Source: Lithospermum erythrorhizon
Lineage: Eukaryota > Streptophyta > Magnoliopsida > Boraginales > Boraginaceae
Assembly: GCA_019722365.1 (NCBI GenBank)
Contig: JADFUC010002000.1
Coordinates: forward strand, 1-64,000
Direction: 5' to 3'
Length of the DNA stretch: 64,000 bases
The position numbers were made by a program, and so were the translations under genes. Shown here piece by piece: positions 12,178 through 24,234 of this stretch; within the stretch, counting starts at the first letter, position 1, and each line of letters opens with the position of its first letter. The notes beneath the pieces are model-generated. The model did no database searches. It saw only the letters and a list, made by a program, of their open reading frames with translations, and had not been told where the DNA came from.

Positions 12178-12498
12178 CTACCTCCATCCCAAATTGATGA
12201 GTTGTTATTATACACATCATATAATAGTGTTTTGTTAGGAGTGAAAGTATTATTTTGCCCCTATTTTTAAGTGTAGTAATTGAGAAAGTTCCAATTATGG
12301 ACAAAATAGTAGTTTGACTCCTAAAAAATACTATTGGATGGTTTACGTAGCGTTTGCTCAAATTTTTATCTTGCACAAATATTTAGTAGGAGTACAATTC
12401 AAATTCAACTTATAAAATTGAATTTCCCTCTATTAAAGAGAAACCAATTTTGGAATTGATTAAAAAAATACTATAAAAAATCTGTGGGATGGAAGGAG
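12178..12498. mobile_element. Stowaway-type MITE, 321 bp
   Basis: The left end CTACCTCCATCCCA and the reverse complement of the right end, CTCCTTCCATCCCA, form terminal inverted repeats of the CTCCCTCCGTCCC type known for plant Stowaway (Tc1/mariner-derived) elements. Both ends abut a TA dinucleotide, the expected target duplication. There is no coding capacity. The right end is 209 bp before the CDC27B start codon, so the element sits in the proximal promoter. Confidence 0.8.
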
Positions 12499-12671
12499 TA
12501 TTTGGTAAAAAGAATCCGACAGTAATTTGAAGCCATATGGTGATTCAAAAGGACCAAATAAGTCCACCTCACAAAACCCTTTTCTCTGCCTAAATTTGAA
12601 TCTCTCCACATTCAAACGTTCGATTATTACTCAAATCTCAAAATATTATATCGAAATAGGAGTAATAAATC

Positions 12672-12679
12672 TAGGGTTT
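12672..12679 (-). promoter_or_regulatory. Telo-box in the CDC27B leader
   Basis: TAGGGTTT, reverse complement of the plant telo-box AAACCCTA, lies 29 bp before the ATG, and a second TTAGGGTTG follows at about 12691. Telo-boxes are frequent near the 5' ends of genes expressed in dividing plant cells, which suits an APC/C subunit. Function here is inferred from motif and position only. No clear mitosis-specific activator motif was found nearby. Confidence 0.45.
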
Positions 12680-12707
12680 AATATCTGAAATTAGGGTTGA
12701 TATAAAT

Positions 12708-15700
12708 ATGGAAGCTATATTAGTGGAGTGTGTAGAAAAGAGTCTTGGACTAATGATGTATCGTAATGCCATTTTCATGTGTCAACGTCTCTGTGCTCAG
12801 TTTCCATCTGAGGTTATTTCTAATCCTATTTATTTCATTTGCAGATTATTAGGGTTTTTGAAAAAAAAATTATGCTACTTTTATTTTTTATGTTTCTATT
12901 AATTACTTCATTTGTTCAATTATATATCTTTTTTTTAGTTGTAAAGTTCGTTTTGTTAGATATTGTTTTGAGTAATTCTTAATTTGGGGTTTTTTCTATT
13001 TGTTTAATGTACTTTTATTTTTATAATTTGTTGAATTATTTATCTTTTTTTAGTTGTGAAATTGTTATGAGAAATTCTTCATTTGTCATTTCATTATTTA
13101 ATTGCTTGAATTCGGGGTTTTTTCTATTTGTTTAATGTACTTTTATTTTTATATTGCTATTAATTTCCTGATTTCTTGAATTATTTATCTTTTTTACTTG
13201 TAAAGTTAACTTCTTCTTAAAAATTTAATTTGGCATTTTTTAATTTAGATGCTTAAATTCGGGGTTTTTTCTATTTGTTTAATGTACTATCATTTTTATA
13301 TTGCTATTAATTTCTTGAGTTATTTAGTTCAGAAGTTAGCTTGTTGTTAGAAATTGTTATGGGAAATTCTTAATTTGTCGTTTGTTAATTTAATTTCTCA
13401 AATTTGGGGTTTTTTCTATTTGTTTATTGTGCTTTTATTTTTATGTTGTTATTGATTCTTGATTTGTTAAATTATTAAGCCATTTTTCAGTTGTGAAGTT
13501 GGGTTGTTTATAGAAATTGTTAAGCCCTGGCTTAACTTTTCATATTCCTTTTCCTTTTACATATATGGAGGTGTAAGTTTGATTGTTTTGCAAATAATGT
13601 CTGGATTTTTGAAGTGAAAGAAGATGATTTAGAGTATAGCATTTTTCGTAGTTGTAATTAAGGACACTGCTTACACTACTATCCTTAACAAAGAATGAGG
13701 ATGGAATGTTGTTGGTGTTCGTTGACTAATTTATTGCCCTTAAAGGATATTTCAAGGAACGCCAGCATTTGGACCGACAATGTATGCACATGGGTGCGCT
13801 AATGTTTAACTTTGCTCGTGGTAAAGTTTCGTGGATTGAAGGTCGGATGGCAAGTATAATTAAGATGTGGCAGTTATATAACTTGTTATGTTGCAATATA
13901 TTAGTTATAATTAGTGACTTGAAAGGAAGGAGGTAACCATGGATGCACATGGATAGTATACCGTTATGATGGGCTCTAGTCTAGTGGATATGTAGGCAAG
14001 TGACTTAGATGTGCAGTCCACTGGTATCATGGGTTCGTCATAAGTGAATTAGATGTGCAGTTCACTGGTATCATGGGTTCGTCATATTGAAAATTTTAAG
14101 AGTAGAATATAATGAGGTTAATGTAGGGGGAAAAAAAAATCTGATCGGAATGTCGTTACTATTATGTTCTTCATTCTCAATTTGTTTGAATTGACCTTGT
14201 TCCACATTGCTTATGCCGATGCAGATCAATTCACAGCTCCTGGCGACCTGTTTCCTGCAGAGCAATCAAGCGTATTCTGCTTACCACATTCTAAAAGGTA
14301 TATTGAATAATTTACGATCTTATAGTGATGTAGAATAGATTGGGTTTGCAGAAAGCTTTTTCGAGATATTCTCAGATAGCATGCTTAATTTTTTTTTTTT
14401 GGCGTCAATAAATATCTGAAGGAACGCAGATGGCTCAGTCCCGCTACTTGTTTGCGCTATCATGCTTTCATATGGATCTTCTTAATGAAGCAGAAGCAGC
14501 TTTATGCCCGCGTAATGACCCTGCTTCGGAGGTATAAGTGAAAATCAAATACACTATAAGCTCTAGCATATTTCCTTCACCCTCTCTGTCGTATTTTTGC
14601 TTTTGCGGTGGCGATTTAATGTATAAAAATGAATTATTCAAAAAATTAATTAAATATTTTTGTTCTGATGTCCTCCTTTAATCTCCCCTCCTCCAAATTT
14701 CATCCCCTGTACCTAACAGGGACTTCTTGGTCTGAGTTTAATTTTCTGGGTACCACTCAATCTTAAGATTTGCCTTCTTTCATTTTACCTTGTTTGACAT
14801 TCTGGTTCTAGTTATCTCTATTATGATCTCTTGAGATGAATTAAAAAGTTTGGAGTTCAGTTTGTAATTTATTTTTTATTTGCAGGTCCCTAATGGTGCA
14901 GCAGGTCATTACCTTCTTGGGCTTGTTTACAGGTTGCAATATGTTGTTTCTTCACTCACAAATTTGCTGTGTACTTTTAGTGGTTCTCCATTGTCGATCA
15001 TCTGACATTTTCATGTCCATGTTCCGTATCACATGAATGTCATGCATATGTTCATGGCATGCCCTTTTTTACCAGAATCATCTTTATATATATAGAACTA
15101 TGGTAAACGAGATCAGAATCTGACATAAGCCACACCGACAATAACCTGCCCCCCCTCTTCGACCGCTCTCTTTCGCTTAACTATTGGCCCTTCATGTGAA
15201 TAGACATTGTCTAAAATCTGCTTACTGGTTTTGTTGTGGATACATGGAGCTGCTGCTTTTCTGGATATATGATAATGATACTCTTCTTCCTAAACTGGAC
15301 CTGTTTTGGTTGACTGCTTATACTGGGTAAGGACTAAGGATCCACAGCAACAAAGAAGACAAAGGAAGAAAGAAATATCAAGAAATTAGGTTTCTTCTTT
15401 GTAGCGCTAGGGAATTTTAATTACCCTATTCATTTGTCCAAAGTACTTCAGAACCACTTAGAAGAATATGTTTCCACCTTGAACTATAGCCAAGATTTTC
15501 AAGGCACCTTGTTGAATTTATTGATTGAGTTATTCTGAGAATGCATTTTTTCTTTGAACTGACTGTTTTGTTTTGTAATATTTCAGGTATACAGATAGGC
15601 TGAAAAGTGCTATTCATCACTTCAATCAAGCATTATCTTTAGATCCATTACTTTGGGTTGCTTATGAAGAACTATGCATATTAGGTTAGTATTGTCCATT

Positions 15701-18700
15701 GTATCTGATTTTGGATTATCTCCAGCTCATGTATTTCCACTTACCATTCTTCTAGAAACTCCTTTATAAAATTATGTCAATCTCCCCCAATTGGAAAGGC
15801 AGGAGAGCCAGGACATATATTACAATGTGGTCTCTCAATATTAAAAGGGTGTTGGACAAGCTTTCTAAAAGCTTTTTTATTATTCTATAAGCAAAACAAA
15901 GCTTGGAGTCGAGCTTTTTTTGTGCATGGTAGCTTATACACTACCTAAATAAAACTCACCTAAAGGCCACTAAGTAAAGTTCTTATTTTGATTCCGCCTA
16001 TGAACGGTCCATTCTTTAAAAGTCAATAAATAAATGGATATCCTGATTTACATGTTCCTATTTTCTGATGCCCCTATACTTCACATCTCCTCCAATGGTT
16101 TACACAGTTATCTAATGTTTCGGGAAATATTGATATGATTTTACAGAAGGAAATATTTATTTTACATTAGTGCAAAGATGACCATCCAACTACAAAAATA
16201 TATATCAAGCTTTGTTCTACTTTAATGCAAAGGCTGAATCTTAACATGAGTATTTTATAATTAATTTTTTATTTTTTGAGATTTTTTTTCTAAGTTTGTA
16301 ATTTCATGTGGTGAAGGCCCTATATGCATTTCAGATTACTTACAGGACACTTATTCATGTGATACTCTGACTATTAAATTTCAGTAATTGTGACATCTAT
16401 TCTCTAATAGTACTCTTTACCAAGAGTTCAAGACCCAGGTCTAATCCTAATTATTCTATGCAAGGTGAAGTAGGGATGAAAACTTTGAACTCATTGCATA
16501 TTTAGAAGTATAGGATTTATTGTCAACTCTTTTCCTTAATACTTTTCTTATTACGACCTTCCTTGGATCTCTATCGGATTATTTATTATGCATTGTCTTA
16601 TTTATCCATCAAATGCATAATGACCTGATGAGATCTTTTAAACCTCCCAGGGGCTGCTGAAGAGGCATCTACAGTATTTGGTGACACAGCTCTTCTCTGC
16701 GCCCAAAGGCAGCATTTGCAGCACAAATTGGCTTCGCAAAGTTTGCAAACAGTTGGTGAGGAATGCAATGTAGTTTCTAGCCGAAATTTTATCTCAGAAG
16801 ATGTCAGTCCAGGACACTCAAAGTACGTCCATGGTAATAATGTTCGCGATATATCCGGTCATACTCATGGTGTATCTGTGTCTGGAGGGCCTGGTATACA
16901 TCTGTTCAATGGTGGGCATTCTAATATAATTTACAGTACACCGTCTCCGGCTGCCACACAGGTTTGTATTCTTACAGTTGCCCTTGCATTATTCCTATTT
17001 CTTTGAATTCTATTGACGGTTTTGTTCTTCACGACCATTCTTTGTAGGATATGTTTTATAAACATATAATTTTGTGCATAATTTTCCAAGCACTGCACTC
17101 CACTCTTTACCAGATAACAACTTGAAATTGTAAAATTTCCTTTTGTTTATGCTCCAATGGTCAAAATAGTCTATACTAGCCAAAAAAAAGTACATAACTT
17201 GAAAAATGAGAATCTTATGATAAGTCTTATACTCCCTTCGATATTTTATAAGCATTTTTTGGGAGGAGTCCAATAACCACTTTAATGCTTATCATCTTCC
17301 ATGTTTAGCATTACTTATTAAGTCAAATCTTTTATATTCTTCGACTCTTGGATATAATGGAATAAATAAAAAGGGCTCATTCAACTACCTTCAGTTATAG
17401 TATTAGACTTCATCTTGCGTCAATTCGATTTATCACTGGGGTAAGGTTGCATACAATCCGACATTCCAACCCCCTTACCCCGCTAAGACGGGAGCCTCTT
17501 TAGAGCCATTGTTGCATGTTAGTTTTTTTATTTTTAGCATTAATCGTGTTGGTTTGATGTTGAAAGGTCAAGTTGTCTCCTACATACTCAAGTCCCTTTG
17601 CCTAATCTCAAACACTTCACTATGATACTAATAAAAACATTATTGTAGATGCAGTAAGTTTTTATCAGGAGAGCTAAACTTTTAACAATTAAGCATCTCC
17701 ATGAAAATTATGTAAAACGCTGGACCAACACCTATTTAAAAACACTGGTGTGAGTACGTTTGTTCTCATGAAGTTTAAAAAGAATAAACTATTAATAAAC
17801 AAATTTGGATAACTAAGCTAATTGAAAGCTTCATTTGTAGTTGATAAAGTGAAAATCAATGCTCTTTCATCTAGAAGCAATAAATAACACTGCCTGACTG
17901 CTAAGTGTACTGTTGTTCTCAATATGATTGCCATGAGCACACATTTATTAATTTTTTTACTTCTTGCTTCCCCTTGTTATCAGTCAGTTGGAAAGGTACT
18001 GTGACATTTTGTACTTGTTTCCATGTTATAAGGAGTCAAAGATTTTATATTCTTTGGCTCTTGGATGTAATGGAATAAATCAAATTTCTTGTTATCTATA
18101 ATCCGTAACAAAAGTTTTTTCAACTGTTAGATTGAAATTTTACTATGATCTTTTTTTAAACATCATGCAGTGGTCTAGCATTGCTCCACCTCCTGTTGGT
18201 AAGAACATCCAAAAAAATGGTTTGAATCTAAGTGTTGTGAGTGCTGATAGCTCACCACGGTCAACTGTGAACTCGACCATGCAGGCTCCTCGAAAAAAAT
18301 TGGTTGATGAGGGAAAGTTAAGGAAGATATGATGTAGTTCATCTATATCTTTGCTTTTTTCATGAAAAATTATGATGTTCTCTATTATACATCACATTTT
18401 TATACAAGGGATACTTCAAATTAGTTGGAAGTATAACATGTGCCTCCACATCATAACATTCCTTGTCAGTTTTAACCATCTTTTAAGCATCTATGATCAT
18501 AATCATCTTTGAATTTCCCTTCCATGCTTTATGGTGGTGTTTGCCTCATAAGACATCATATGCTTCAAACTCGTGAAGAAATTCTGATTTTATTTCTCTT
18601 TTACTTGTATCACTATGTTAAGATATCTGGGAGGTTATTTTCTGATTCTGGCCCACGACGTAGTACAAGGCTTGCTGGGGATACCGTAGGCAATGCAAAT

Positions 18701-21700
18701 TCTAATTCATCAATGACTAGTGGGAATGGAACTAGCCATCCCTCAAAGTATCTTGTTGGTTCTAAGTTGAGCTCCATGGCCTTGCGATCTGTCACTCTCA
18801 GAAAGGGATCATATTCTAATGAAAATTTGGATGAAGGTGAGAAACGTAAGTCCAACATCATTTAACAATCTGTTTTTTCTTCATCAGGTAACTTAGATCA
18901 TTTAAGAGATATCATAAGTCCAACATCACATAGCATCTTTATTAGTTCTTTAAGAAACTACAGAAAAATGGTTTCGTTTCATGTACTTTTTTGCAATGTG
19001 ATTATTAGTGGCTACAACTAGCCATTTCAACATGTTAATTTAATGAGTACCCATAAAGTGAAGATATGTAATTTACTAACCTGGCTGTTTTGTGCAGTTC
19101 TAATGTTTGATAGTGTGGATTACAGCTTTAAATTCTTAATTTTGACAAAAGAATACCAGGAATAATTCTTGTAGAGCACTTTTTTAGTATGAATAAGTTT
19201 CAATCACTGGATAGTCAGACTTCAAACAATTTCTGTAGAACAAAATTGAATGGGTCCAAGCCACTTCAGGATGTTTTTTAAACACTTGCTAGCAACCTGG
19301 TAGTCCTATTTTCTATGAAATACAATTACGGTTCACCTCCAATTGGCATTGTTTTTGTAAACTTCTGATCTTATGATAATCAATACTGCAGTACAGTTCA
19401 GAACATTTTTAATGAACGTTCTGACTAGTGAACTAGGAGTACTTTATAAGCATTTATGGTCCGTCTTTTCTCGTCAATAACCATTTGTTTCGTTTGTTCC
19501 TCTACTGATAAGTTAAGAGATCTTTTGTAGGGATTCGCAATGATGTTTGTGATGAAGCTCGTCTAAATGTCTCAACTTCACTTCCCTCTCCTAATGCTAG
19601 ATGTTTTGAGCAAGAGGCACCAACGACATCTGGAAGTGATGCCCAAATCAGTAGCTCAAAGCTCATTGCTGGTGCGGAGGAGATTTTGACCCTCTTAAAG
19701 AATCTTGGAGAAGGTTACAGACTATCTTGCTTGTACCGATGCAAGGTATTGGATAAAGATTTAAGTAGGAATTATGCTTTATATTATGTTACTTCAATTT
19801 TTATACTGTTCTGCATTATAACAGGAAGCACTGGATCTTTACATTAAACTTCCACTCAAGCACTACAATACCGCATGGGTTCTTTCACAGGTGAATTTGA
19901 TGCCTAAGTTTGGTTAATTCTCTTTCTGGCATCTGAATCCATATCACCATAAGGGAAAAATATAAGTTGCTGAAGTTTATTTACAAGAAAAGTTACGGTC
20001 CTGTGGTTATGAAACCAAGTTATGCTGAAACAAAGCCCTATATTTATACTTGATGATCTATGGTGCACATGCATTTATTTATGGATGTTCGCTTGTATAT
20101 GTATTCTGGGATCATTTAGAATTTCTAATCACGTTCCATCGTATGTGGATTTCAATCCAGGTTGGTAAAGCACACTTCGAGTTGGTTGATTATCTTGAAG
20201 CTGAAAGAGCCTTCAGTCTTGCTCGTCTTGCGTCTCCTTATTGTTTGGAAGGAATGGATACATATTCGACAGTATTATATGTAAGTAACGTCTTTCTTTG
20301 GACATTCCATCTAAAATTACATCCTTGAAAAATGAGTACGATTTATGTTTCGACGAAATAACATCAGATTTCTCTGTAGCTCTATGTTTTCGTTCATGTT
20401 ATATTGGAATTTGTTATTAGTTATTTATTAATCTTTTTCCAAAGTTTTTGTGTTTTAATCACACCATATAATTTCTGAAGTATCTTTCCTTTTATGTATT
20501 TTAAAACTAGGTGAAACCAGATATCCTGATATCTGATGTTATTATACTCTGGAACTTAATATATAATTTGACTGTTTTGAGGAAGATTTTAGTGAAGTTT
20601 GTTGCATGGTTGTTTGTTAATTATCAGTGATACTGGCATGTAATGCACTAATTTTTTGTGGAATTCCAGATAGTTTGTTTCAGCTGGATATATTTGTTAT
20701 GAATCTGTTGGATAAATTTGTATTACATGCATCCTGGATGTTGCTCTATCATGTCAAGTTCTGTTTCTTCACTTCAAAATATGGGATTTTAGGGCCATTT
20801 GATACTTCTGAAACTCCTCCATGCTTCTTTTTTTCAGCATTTGAAGGAGGACATGAAGCTGAGTTACCTGGCTCAAGAGCTCATATCAACAGATCGCTTA
20901 GCTCCTCAATCTTGGTGAGTCTAGTTGGTATTTGAAGTAACATCATTTCTCTCTTAATTTAAACATATCATTCTGGAATTGCATCCTCCAAAAGTAAAGT
21001 CTTACCCTTTTTCTTAAAAGATTTTAATATTTTATACGGAGTAACCATTAATCTTTATGTTGTTTATATTCTGTATATACTAATGCTGGAAAGTTAGATG
21101 AGTGCCTTTGCATGACCACTATCATTGCAATGATAATAGCTTGAGTTACTCTACAGTTTCATTTGTAGTCAGATTATTCAATGTTTAAAGTATAAGGCAC
21201 CTTTATTTTCTACATCTGCAAGTGAACTCCTTTTCCTTTTGACGAACAGAACAGAATACATTATATCTGTGGTTTCTTTGGCTAAGATTGTCTATGAATG
21301 ATAAGAGTGATGCTGTTTTTATATTGACAGGTGTGCTATGGGGAACTGCTATAGCTTACAGAAAGACCATGAAACTGCTTTAAAGAATTTTCAGCGGGCT
21401 GTACAACTAAGTCCCAAATTCGCATATGCTCACACCCTATGTGGTCATGAGTATGTGATCTGTTCTTTATTATTATGAACGATTTACATTGGACTGGGTG
21501 AAATAACTGAAGTAAACATTAAGAATTTCAGTATCTTACTGTGTACCTTGATTCGTATCTGTTTTTTCAGATATGTAGCATTAGAGGATTTTGAAAGCAG
21601 CATTAGGAGCTACCAAAATGCTTTGAGGGCCGACCCCAGACATTATAATGCATGGTATGGTCTTGGAATGGTATATCTTAGACAGGAGAAGTTCGATTTT

Positions 21701-22667
21701 TCTGAGCATCACTTCAGGACCGCTTTTCAAATAAATCCACGTTCTTCTGTAATTATGTCGTATCTTGGAACTACTTTACACGCACTGAAGGTTAGGTTCA
21801 TATGGGTTCAATTTGGTTAGTCAATGTATTTGGAATTATCAATTTGTCGTTTACATTGATATATGTGAACCTTCTGATATTGACAGAAAAATAAGGAAGC
21901 ACTAGAAATGATGGAAATGGCTATTGTAGCAGATAAGAAAAATCCTATTCCACTGTATCAGAAAGCTAACATCCTTGTCAGCATGGAAAACCTTGAAGGG
22001 GCATTGGAAGTATTGGAGGAACTTAAAGAGTATGCTCCTCGTGAGAGTAGCGTATATGCGCTGATGGGTCGTATTTATAAACGTCAAAATATGTATGATA
22101 AGGCCATGCTTCACTTTGGGCTTGCTTTGGACATGAAACCATCTGCTACTGATGTTGCTACAATAAAGGTAACACAAATTTGACGTGTGAAATTTTAGGG
22201 GTATTTGGAGTCTTGCTCACTTGGTGAATGTATATGTATTATATGCTTAAAACTTATATTAGTTGTGATGAACTTAAAACTTATATTAGTTGTGATGAAA
22301 TGACTCATATAGATATATATCATTCGGAATCAATTCTCAATATACTATGTTTGGATGATGGATTTTAGTTAAAATCTCAGACCTTAGTTGGCATTTATTA
22401 AAGTTGTCTGGATAAATGAATTAGGTTGGCCGATCCTTCTTTAGAATGGATTTAACTTGTGTGATATGGGTGGATTACATCCACTCCCCAAATCCAAATT
22501 CTTTGGTTCAAATTCAACCATATATTTATTACTCCGTACTACAGTTGTTCCGAGTTGAATGTTAGTGAAGGTAATTAAACTAGTACGTTTTAACTAGTTA
22601 TCATCAATTATGGCAGGCTGCGATGGAGAAGCTGCATGTACCGGATGAGCTTGAAGATTCACCTTAA
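12708..22667 (+). CDS. CDC27B: APC/C subunit CDC27B (HOBBIT/APC3), 16 exons
   Basis: This codes for the TPR scaffold subunit of the anaphase-promoting complex, a nuclear ubiquitin ligase that drives mitotic exit and, as HOBBIT, meristem division. Exons: 12708-12812, 14225-14297, 14422-14531, 14886-14932, 15587-15684, 16651-16961, 18171-18326, 18623-18836, 19531-19745, 19825-19890, 20161-20280, 20838-20914, 21331-21450, 21571-21790, 21887-22168, 22617-22667. All phases agree, giving about 754 residues (Arabidopsis HBT is about 744). N-terminal TPR/APC3 region (1-145) includes MEAILVECVEKSL and QLLATCFLQSNQAYSAYH. A Ser/Gly-rich linker (about 150-430) carries the family block RKKLVDEGKLRKISGRLFSD. 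C-terminal TPRs (about 440-740) include WCAMGNCYSLQKDHETALK and HYNAWYGLGM, and the protein ends MEKLHVPDELEDSP. The start matches the family. Every intron is GT-AG except intron 7, which begins AT (18327); the nearest upstream GT (18317) would shift the frame. Confidence 0.95.
12868..13500. repeat. ~130-147 bp minisatellite in CDC27B intron 1
   Basis: The phrase GGGGTTTTTTCTATTTGTTT starts at 12986, 13114, 13261 and 13406, each followed by 'tactttt(a)tttttat', 'ttgctattaatttcttg' and 'gttgtgaaattg..agaaattctt'. A fifth, partial unit precedes it from about 12868. The array is T-rich and follows the first exon directly. It may affect intron 1 length between accessions. Confidence 0.85.
13998..14085. 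repeat. 44 bp tandem duplication in CDC27B intron 1
   Basis: Units 13998-14041 and 14042-14085 are identical except for two positions (C/A and C/T). Both contain ATCATGGGTTCGTCAT and GATGTGCAG. A recent slippage or unequal-exchange event is the simple reading. Confidence 0.9.
17321..18084. repeat. Dispersed direct repeat pair in CDC27B intron 6
   Basis: A ~40 bp sequence beginning TTTATATTCTTCGACTCTTG at 17331-17370 recurs at 18043-18083 as TTTATATTCTTTGGCTCTTG, with the following 'gat.taatggaataaat' also shared. The 710 bp between them includes the SINE-like piece. This could be an old segmental duplication or the edges of an inserted unit. Confidence 0.6.
17430..17515 (+). mobile_element. 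SINE-like fragment in CDC27B intron 6
   Basis: The run 'atcactggggtaaggttgc', 'cccccttaccccgc', 'acgggagcctcttta' resembles the conserved body of plant tRNA-derived SINEs, which carry 'ggtaaggctgcgtaca ... ccccgc...cgggagc'. A and B boxes and a tail were not convincingly found, so this would be a 3' fragment. Identification is from memory of the consensus and is tentative. Confidence 0.35.
22246..22299. repeat. 27 bp tandem duplication in CDC27B intron 15
   Basis: CTTAAAACTTATATTAGTTG plus 'tgatgaa' occurs at 22246-22272 and immediately again at 22273-22299 without change. It is a local duplication with no evident function. Confidence 0.85.
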
Positions 22668-23283
22668 GGTGCTTCAAGAAGATGGTAAAATTATTTCGTT
22701 GAAAGCTACCAGGTGCTGGACAAGTCATCCAATTTCAGCATTAGTACTCGTCTTTAACGAGGCACACGACTGCTCGGGCTGATCCTTAGATGCTCGTCTT
22801 TAAGCTCACCATAGGACGCTAGGTCGTCCGGTCCTTGTCTGTACGTAGATCTCGAGCATATTATCCTTACTGTCTAGAAAGCAATTGTAACATTATGTAG
22901 CTCAATCTTTGTAGGGTTTTTAGTTTATAGTTCAAAACCACAAATGGTCAGTGCTGTTCGAATTCTAATTCGATGCAGAAGACTCAAAGAGATGGCTTCA
23001 GTGCTTGTATCAGTAGTTGTAAGCAACTAAGATGTATTGTCTTCTTCCATCTCGTTAATTATCTGAATTCCAATTTCTTTCCAATTCAACCATAATAAAT
23101 TATTGAAAATTCAGCCAATTAAACCTGTTGAAGAAAATAAGAATACAATTCTACTTGTATGAAAATGTTGAACTTGTAGAAATTTCTTGGTCATTTCAGT
23201 TATTCAGCTAGAAGGCGATTCATTAAACCCAATGACTAAACTCATTTCTTGGTCATTTCATGGTATTGACTTCCGGATGCAAT
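22668..23283 (+). other. CDC27B 3' flank / 3' UTR
   Basis: This is the sequence between the stop codon and the left LTR. It probably holds the 3' UTR. AATAAA at 23094-23099, about 430 bp after the stop, is the clearest polyadenylation signal. From 23170 the phrase 'ttcttggtcatttca' is repeated (23186, 23247) and 'ttcttggtca' occurs again at about 23291, just inside the LTR. No further gene is seen. Confidence 0.5.
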
Positions 23284-23924
23284 TGAAGAATTTCTTGGTC
23301 AAAAGTTAACTCTTCACAAATAATAGCAGTCAAAATACTTGATCGCTGGCGAAGATTAAGCGTAATAAAGTAAATGGCCTTAGGTAAATCATCTGAGATT
23401 GTTCTTTAGAAGTTAAATTCTGTTGTCCTTTCGTCTGAGGGACACACAGTCTAGGGGAGAACTTCCCTTTATTCGTTGAAGTAATTACAGTAGAGTCTTA
23501 CTCTGTGGCTTATTTCGCCGTTCATTTCAATCTGAGAATGCTCTTAATAATAAAATATGTTTGATGCATGCCGTTAACTTGACTCGGCGATTAACTTTAT
23601 AGTGTAGATCTTGTAGGGTTTCGTTCGTTATGGTAAGATGTTTTGATGTCACGATCCATACGCTTCCGTAAGTCGTAGTCATCCATAAGCAAACTTTGCG
23701 TATGATGTCTTGTTGATCTTGGGATCTTTCGGATCTATAGATTGCAAATCTTATATACGAGCAAATCTAAATTAATTCGATCCATGCAAGCGAGGCGTCG
23801 ATAACCGCTCTTTGTTTGACAGCGGCGGTGATGTCTTTAAAACACCGTGTGGGTATTACTTGACGGTCGTAACTTGACCACTGATGCTTCATGAAAACTT
23901 GGTCCCGACCGTGCAGCGTCGACA
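23284..23924 (-). repeat. 3' LTR of the SIRE-like element
   Basis: This aligns with 35867-36692 through shared blocks: 'acttgatcg', 'aataaagtaaat', 'gagattgttc', 'ctcttaataataaa', 'atagtgtagatcttgtagg', 'cgcttccgtaag', 'ccgataaccnctt' and 'gtgtgggtatt'. It is about 180 bp shorter than the other LTR through many small deletions. The right edge is placed at GACA before 'aactcccc', whose complement would be the polypurine tract. Confidence 0.75.
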
Positions 23925-24234
23925 AACTCCCCGTTTGGGTAAGTTTTCATGAAAAAATCCCCGATGTCTTAAGCTCTTCCGAGACAAGGCTGAGTGTTAA
24001 AAGCGATTGCAACCTGAAGCATTAGATCCCAGCGGATGTCGGGCCAAGTTATCGGAAGCTTGATTCACAGTGGGTCAATCAAAAACAAAGAAAATACGAA
24101 CCAAATAAGGGACAAGCACAAGCAATAAGCGATATACTACACAATTTGGCTTAGCATTGCCCAAAGTCGGATTACATAGGGTAGAAGTCTGTCTTGATCG
24201 ATAATTAATTTGGAGCAGTAGGCGCGTGAATGAG

